A DNA stretch of 9,366 bases from Pseudomonadota bacterium (GTDB lineage Bacteria > Pseudomonadota > Gammaproteobacteria > Xanthomonadales > Xanthomonadaceae). Under the pieces are notes generated by a model. That model was not told the DNA's origin. It saw only the letters and a program-made list of their open reading frames with translations, and searched no databases. Shown piece after piece: positions 6,429 to 9,366 of the stretch. Within the stretch, counting starts at the first letter, position 1. The number at the start of each line of letters is the position of its first letter. Location: assembly GCA_023394655.1 (NCBI GenBank), contig JAEXAG010000126.1, forward strand, positions 1 to 9,366, written 5' to 3'. Both the position numbers and the translations under genes were made by a program.

Positions 6429-7244
6429 TCAGGCCTGGTAGGTGTGTTCCGCGGCGGGGAAGCTGCCATCCCGCACGGCGGCGACGTAAGCCTTGATCGC
6501 GCCCGACACCGAACCGCCCTTGGCAAGGAAATCGCGCACGAATCGCGGGCGGCGATGGCCGCTGTCCAGGCCAAGCATGTCGTGCAGCACCAGCACCTGG
6601 CCGTGGCAGTCGGCGCCGGCACCGATGCCGATGGTCGGGATCGCCGATTCCGCGCTGATCGTGGCCGCCAACGCCGAAGGCACCGCTTCGAGCACCAGCA
6701 AGGCCGCACCGGCCTCCGCCACCTCGCGCGCTTCGGCGCGGAGCTTTTCCGCCGCCGCGTCGCCGCGCCCCTGCACCTTGAAGCCGCCGAAGCGCAGCAC
6801 CGATTGCGGCGTCAGCCCGAGGTGCGCGCAGACCGGGATTTCGCGCTCCACCAGATAACGGATCGTTTCCAGCTTGTGGCCCGCGCCTTCGAGCTTGACC
6901 ATGCCGGCGCCTGCCTGCAGGAATCGCGTCGAAGCGTCCAGTGCGCGCTCGGGTGTCGCATCCGCCTGGAACGGCAGGTCGGCGACGATCAGCGCGCGGC
7001 GGGTGGCGGCCGCCACGCAACGGGTGTGGTAGACGATGTCGTCCACGCTCACCGCCAGCGTCGATTGCCCGCCCTGCACGACCATGCCCAGCGAATCGCC
7101 GATGAGGATGAGGTCGATGCCGGCGCCATCGAGCGTGCGCGCGAACCCGGCGTCGTAGCAGGTCAGCATGGTGAGCTTGTGGCCGGCTTCGCGCAGGCGG
7201 GCAAGATCCGGCACGGTCACCGGCTTGGCAGGGGTCTCGGACAT
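6429..7244 (-). CDS. panB: Ketopantoate hydroxymethyltransferase
   Basis: Transfers a hydroxymethyl group from 5,10-methylenetetrahydrofolate to 2-ketoisovalerate, giving ketopantoate, the first committed step of pantothenate synthesis. The 271-residue product has a TIM-barrel family pattern. The Mg ligands are Asp50 (IGDSLGMV), Asp89 (VADLPF) and Glu119 (VKLEG), and the catalytic Glu is Glu186 (VLEAVP). All are shifted by five from E. coli Asp45, Asp84, Glu114 and Glu181. ATG 7244 begins MSETPAKPVTVPDL, with a GGA about 7 bases upstream. It starts 22 bases after the folK stop and is followed at once by panC. Folate made through folK supplies its one-carbon donor. I recall the segment after Glu119 as GG in many homologues; here it is GAG, probably harmless. 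Confidence 0.97.
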   Translation of the reverse strand: MSETPAKPVTVPDLARLREAGHKLTMLTCYDAGFARTLDGAGIDLILIGDSLGMVVQGGQSTLAVSVDDIVYHTRCVAAATRRALIVADLPFQADATPERALDASTRFLQAGAGMVKLEGAGHKLETIRYLVEREIPVCAHLGLTPQSVLRFGGFKVQGRGDAAAEKLRAEAREVAEAGAALLVLEAVPSALAATISAESAIPTIGIGAGADCHGQVLVLHDMLGLDSGHRRPRFVRDFLAKGGSVSGAIKAYVAAVRDGSFPAAEHTYQA

Positions 7245-7266
7245 GTCGGTTCCGTCGCGGTCGGGG

Positions 7267-7818
7267 CTACAGATTAGCGGATGGGCATGGCGGCGGCGGC
7301 AAGCGCGCGGCCACCTCGTCCGGCCATTCGATGCGCTCGATCCCGGCCGGCGGCAGCGCATCGATCAGGCGCCCGATCTCGCCGTGACCCGGCAACACCA
7401 GCCGCGGGGCGATCTCCGCCAGCGGCATCAGCACGAAGGCGCGCTCGGCCATGCGCGGATGAGGAACCTGCAGCCCATCGACATCGATCGTTTCCGCGCC
7501 ATGCGCGAGCAGGTCCAGGTCCAGCGTACGCGGACCCCAGCGCCGTTCCCGCGCACGGTCGCGGCCATGCGCGCGCTCGATCGCGAACATCGCCTCCAGC
7601 AACGCCATCGCCGGCAGCGCGGTTTCGATGGCGGCCACGGCGTTGACGAAATCCGCCTGTTCGATCCCGCCGACCGGCGCGGTGCGCCAGGCCGAGGACA
7701 CGGCGACGAGGCGCGTTCCCGGCAGCGCGTCGAGCGCCGCCAGTGCGGACACGAGGGTGCGCACGGCATCCCCGACATTGCCGCCCAGCCCGATGTAGGC
7801 CGTGACCGGGGCGGTCAT
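7267..7818 (-). CDS. folK: 2-amino-4-hydroxy-6-hydroxymethyldihydropteridine pyrophosphokinase (HPPK)
   Basis: Transfers pyrophosphate from ATP to hydroxymethyldihydropterin, the step before dihydropteroate synthase in folate synthesis. The 183-residue product starts with YIGLGGN (8-14). It carries the HPPK signature RWGPRTLDLDLL at 93-104, whose Asp100 and Asp102 match the Mg ligands Asp95 and Asp97 of E. coli, then VPHPRMAERAFVLMPLAEIAP. It is about 20 residues longer than the E. coli protein because of a proline-rich C-terminal tail ending PPPPCPSANL. The ATG at 7818 overlaps the pcnB stop as ATGA, a classic coupled start. It precedes panB in the same operon. Confidence 0.95.
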   Translation of the reverse strand: MTAPVTAYIGLGGNVGDAVRTLVSALAALDALPGTRLVAVSSAWRTAPVGGIEQADFVNAVAAIETALPAMALLEAMFAIERAHGRDRARERRWGPRTLDLDLLAHGAETIDVDGLQVPHPRMAERAFVLMPLAEIAPRLVLPGHGEIGRLIDALPPAGIERIEWPDEVAARLPPPPCPSANL

Positions 7819-9170
7819 TCCGTCGGTTTCGGGCCGCGCCGACGACGAGGGCGACGCCGCCGCCGGGTCTCGCCGGCATGTTCCGCTTCTTCGGCGGCGA
7901 TCTCGTCGGGCGTGTCGCGCACGCCGTCCACCGACTCGTCCATCGCCGGCTGCGCGCCCTGCTCCGCGGTCCAGAACGCGATGTCCGCGGCGTGTTCGTC
8001 GGAGGCATGCTGGCGCAGTTGCAGGAAATCGTAGGCCGCGCGGAAACGCGGATGCGCCAGGAAACGCCCGATGCGCTTGCGCTGGGCGAAGCGCGGCTGC
8101 AGCAGCCAGATTTCCTGCATCGGCAGCGAGAAGCGCCGCGGCAGGGCGACGACCCGGGTCTGGTGGATCGTCACCTGGTCGGCGGCCCGCTGCTGGGCCT
8201 CGGCCGGGTGCATGCCCTTGTTCTGCAGCTTCATCAGCGCGTGCGCGTAGGCCGGCCAGAGCAGGAGCGCGAACAGGAAGGCCGGCGAAACCGGTTCCTC
8301 GGCGGCGATGCGCTGGTCGGTGCGGGTCAAGCCGGCCACCAGCATCCGCCGCAACGCGCCACTGCGGTTGGCGCGCAGCGCGGCGGCGGTTTCCGGGAAC
8401 ACCACCGCCAGCAGGCCGTGTGCTTCCAGCCCTTCGAAGCTGGCGACCGCATGGCCGGAAAGGAAGAGCTTCAGGCATTCCTCGAACAAGCGCGCAGGCG
8501 CGGCTTCGGCAAGCAGGTGGGCCAGCGCCGGGATCGGCGCGGCGGTGGCCGGCTCGATCTCGAACCTGAGCTTGGCGGCCAAGCGCACCGCACGCAGCAT
8601 CCGGACCGGGTCCTCGCGGTAGCGGGCCTCGGGATCGCCGATCAGGCGCAGCACGCGCGCGGCCACGTCCTCGAAACCGCCGACGTAATCGCGCACCGAG
8701 AAATCCTCGATCGCGTAATACAGCGCGTTGGCGGTGAAATCGCGGCGCACCGCGTCTTCCTCGATGCTGCCGTAGATGTTGTCGCGGAGCACGCGGCCGT
8801 CATCGTGGATCTCGCGATCGCCGGCCTCGTCGTTGCCGCCGGCAGCGCGGAAAGTGGCCACTTCGATGATCTCGCGCCCGAACACCACGTGCGCCAACCG
8901 GAAGCGCCGGCCGATCAGCCGGCAGTTGCGGAACAGCGACTTGACCTCCTCGGGCGTGGCATCGGTGGCGACGTCGAAATCCTTGGGGATCACGCCGATC
9001 AGCAGGTCGCGCACGGCGCCACCGACCAGATGGGCCTGGAATCCGGCTTCGCGCAGGCGATAGAGGACGCGCAACGCGTTGGGACTGATGTCCTTGCGCG
9101 AGACGTTGTGGGCATCGCGCGGGATGTGCCGAAGCACCGGCGCGGCGGGGTCTGGTTGATGTGCGGACAT
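7815..9170 (-). CDS. pcnB: Poly(A) polymerase I
   Basis: Adds poly(A) tails to RNA 3' ends, usually marking them for decay. The 451-residue product belongs to the class II nucleotidyltransferases. The active site includes LVGGAVRDLL (48-57) and Asp64/Asp66 in KDFDV. It is assigned as poly(A) polymerase rather than CCA-adding enzyme because LIGRRFRLAHVV (85-96) fits the polymerase-specific signature. RRDFTANALYY and YREDPVRMLRAVR follow. The C-terminus has a strongly basic RRRRRPRRRRGPK tail, expected to bind RNA, as in E. coli PcnB. ATG 9170 is chosen because the SRKDIS segment then sits at about residue 24; E. coli has a longer head. Its ribosome-binding site is weak. It is the first gene of pcnB-folK-panB-panC. 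Confidence 0.95.
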   Translation of the reverse strand: MSAHQPDPAAPVLRHIPRDAHNVSRKDISPNALRVLYRLREAGFQAHLVGGAVRDLLIGVIPKDFDVATDATPEEVKSLFRNCRLIGRRFRLAHVVFGREIIEVATFRAAGGNDEAGDREIHDDGRVLRDNIYGSIEEDAVRRDFTANALYYAIEDFSVRDYVGGFEDVAARVLRLIGDPEARYREDPVRMLRAVRLAAKLRFEIEPATAAPIPALAHLLAEAAPARLFEECLKLFLSGHAVASFEGLEAHGLLAVVFPETAAALRANRSGALRRMLVAGLTRTDQRIAAEEPVSPAFLFALLLWPAYAHALMKLQNKGMHPAEAQQRAADQVTIHQTRVVALPRRFSLPMQEIWLLQPRFAQRKRIGRFLAHPRFRAAYDFLQLRQHASDEHAADIAFWTAEQGAQPAMDESVDGVRDTPDEIAAEEAEHAGETRRRRRPRRRRGPKPTE

Positions 9171-9207
9171 TCGGCCCGTGGGCGTGTCAATCGGTTTCGA
9201 ATCGGCC

Positions 9208-9214
9208 TATACTA
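9208..9214. promoter_or_regulatory. Overlapping divergent -10 elements for tRNA-Glu (+) and pcnB (-)
   Basis: TATACTA contains TATACT on the plus strand (5 of 6 consensus, 27 bases before the tRNA) and TAGTAT on the minus strand (4 of 6, 38 bases before pcnB). The plus-strand -35 is poor. The minus strand has TTGGCC with a long 19-base spacer. A GC-rich stretch, CCCGCC, follows the plus-strand box and resembles the discriminators of stringently controlled stable-RNA promoters. The plus-strand call is firmer. Confidence 0.5.
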
Positions 9215-9240
9215 TCCCGCCTCGCATTCATGCGGCCAAC

Positions 9241-9316
9241 GCTCCCTTCGTCTAGCGGTCCAGGACGCGGCCCTCTCAAGGCTGAAACACGGGTTCGAGT
9301 CCCGTAGGGAGCGCCA
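9241..9316 (+). tRNA. tRNA-Glu (anticodon CUC)
   Basis: A complete 76-base cloverleaf can be drawn. The acceptor stem is GCTCCCT with AGGGAGC (9241-9247, 9306-9312), with discriminator G and an encoded CCA at 9314-9316. The anticodon stem CGGCC/GGCTG (9268-9272, 9280-9284; one G-U pair) carries loop CTCTCAA with anticodon CUC at 9275-9277. The T arm is ACGGG-TTCGAGT-CCCGT (9289-9305). The body resembles E. coli tRNA-Glu in its CCCTTCGTCTAG, CCAGGAC and TTCGA segments. It reads GAG, the codon preferred in GC-rich genomes; the usual bacterial tRNA-Glu has UUC, so a second gene is presumably elsewhere. Confidence 0.95.
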
Positions 9317-9337
9317 CTTTCCCGGTCATCGAGCGTC

Positions 9338-9366
9338 ATGCCCTTCGTCGTCACCGACAACTGCAT
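9338..9366 (+). CDS. fdxA: 7Fe-type ferredoxin, first nine codons only (runs off the right edge)
   Basis: Only MPFVVTDNC plus two bases of the next codon are visible. This matches the very conserved start of 7Fe (3Fe-4S plus 4Fe-4S) ferredoxins such as Azotobacter FdI, where the Cys ligates a cluster. These are small soluble electron carriers of about 107 residues. ATG 9338 lies 21 bases after the tRNA-Glu 3' end with no room for a terminator, so it probably shares the tRNA transcript or uses a promoter inside the tRNA gene. A GAG 6 bases upstream is the only ribosome-binding hint. Confidence is limited by the short visible part. Confidence 0.72.

Noticed and set aside
9185..9190. Perfect TTGACA -35 hexamer on the minus strand upstream of pcnB
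   Set aside because: A -10 at 16-18 bases would fall inside the pcnB coding region, and the bases there (TCCGCA) do not resemble one. Probably chance.
1..9366. Mobile elements, CRISPR arrays, toxin-antitoxin or defence genes
   Set aside because: No direct-repeat arrays, transposase-like frames, attachment duplications at the tRNA, or recognisable defence domains were seen; genes are densely packed housekeeping genes of uniform composition.

Overview
The window looks like ordinary chromosomal DNA of a high-GC gammaproteobacterium of the Xanthomonadaceae/Lysobacteraceae (Xanthomonas, Lysobacter, Luteimonas and relatives). The strongest marker is an N-acetylornithine carbamoyltransferase of the Xanthomonas type next to argG. 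A short secreted protein of a Xanthomonadaceae-type family and the pcnB-folK-panB-panC block fit the same assignment. Genus is not resolvable by eye.

Layout. (1) Positions 1-1703, minus strand: argF' then argG (argG runs off the left edge), the start of an arginine operon using acetylated intermediates. Its upstream region (1724-1937) holds a strong intrinsic terminator 31 bases before the argF' start. Ahead of it is a tiny reading frame with three Arg codons among four, so an arginine attenuator is possible but unproven. (2) Positions 1938-2312, minus strand: a small secreted protein, probably with a GTG start. (3) Positions 2451-5568, plus strand: cysS, sufE and an MFS exporter, closely spaced and probably co-transcribed. 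A 7+7 inverted repeat lies between the putative -10 box and the cysS start. (4) Positions 5578-9170, minus strand: pcnB-folK-panB-panC, a tight operon for RNA polyadenylation, folate and pantothenate synthesis. It meets the MFS gene tail to tail with 9 bases between the stop codons. (5) Positions 9171-9366: a short divergent promoter region, then on the plus strand a tRNA-Glu with anticodon CUC and, 21 bases later, the first nine codons of a 7Fe-type ferredoxin gene (fdxA).

How the genes work together. ArgF' and ArgG supply successive steps toward arginine. CysS charges tRNA-Cys while SufE handles cysteine-derived sulfur for Fe-S clusters, so their linkage is metabolically sensible. PanB and PanC make pantoate and then pantothenate; FolK makes the pterin pyrophosphate for folate. 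PanB uses a folate one-carbon donor, which links folK and panB. No panD follows panC here.

I see no mobile element, CRISPR array, phage gene or toxin-antitoxin pair, and no gene-free stretch above 300 bases. Nothing here amounts to a new multi-gene system. The least explained signals are the argF' leader, the cysS leader inverted repeat, the symmetric -10 between pcnB and the tRNA, and the tRNA-fdxA pairing.
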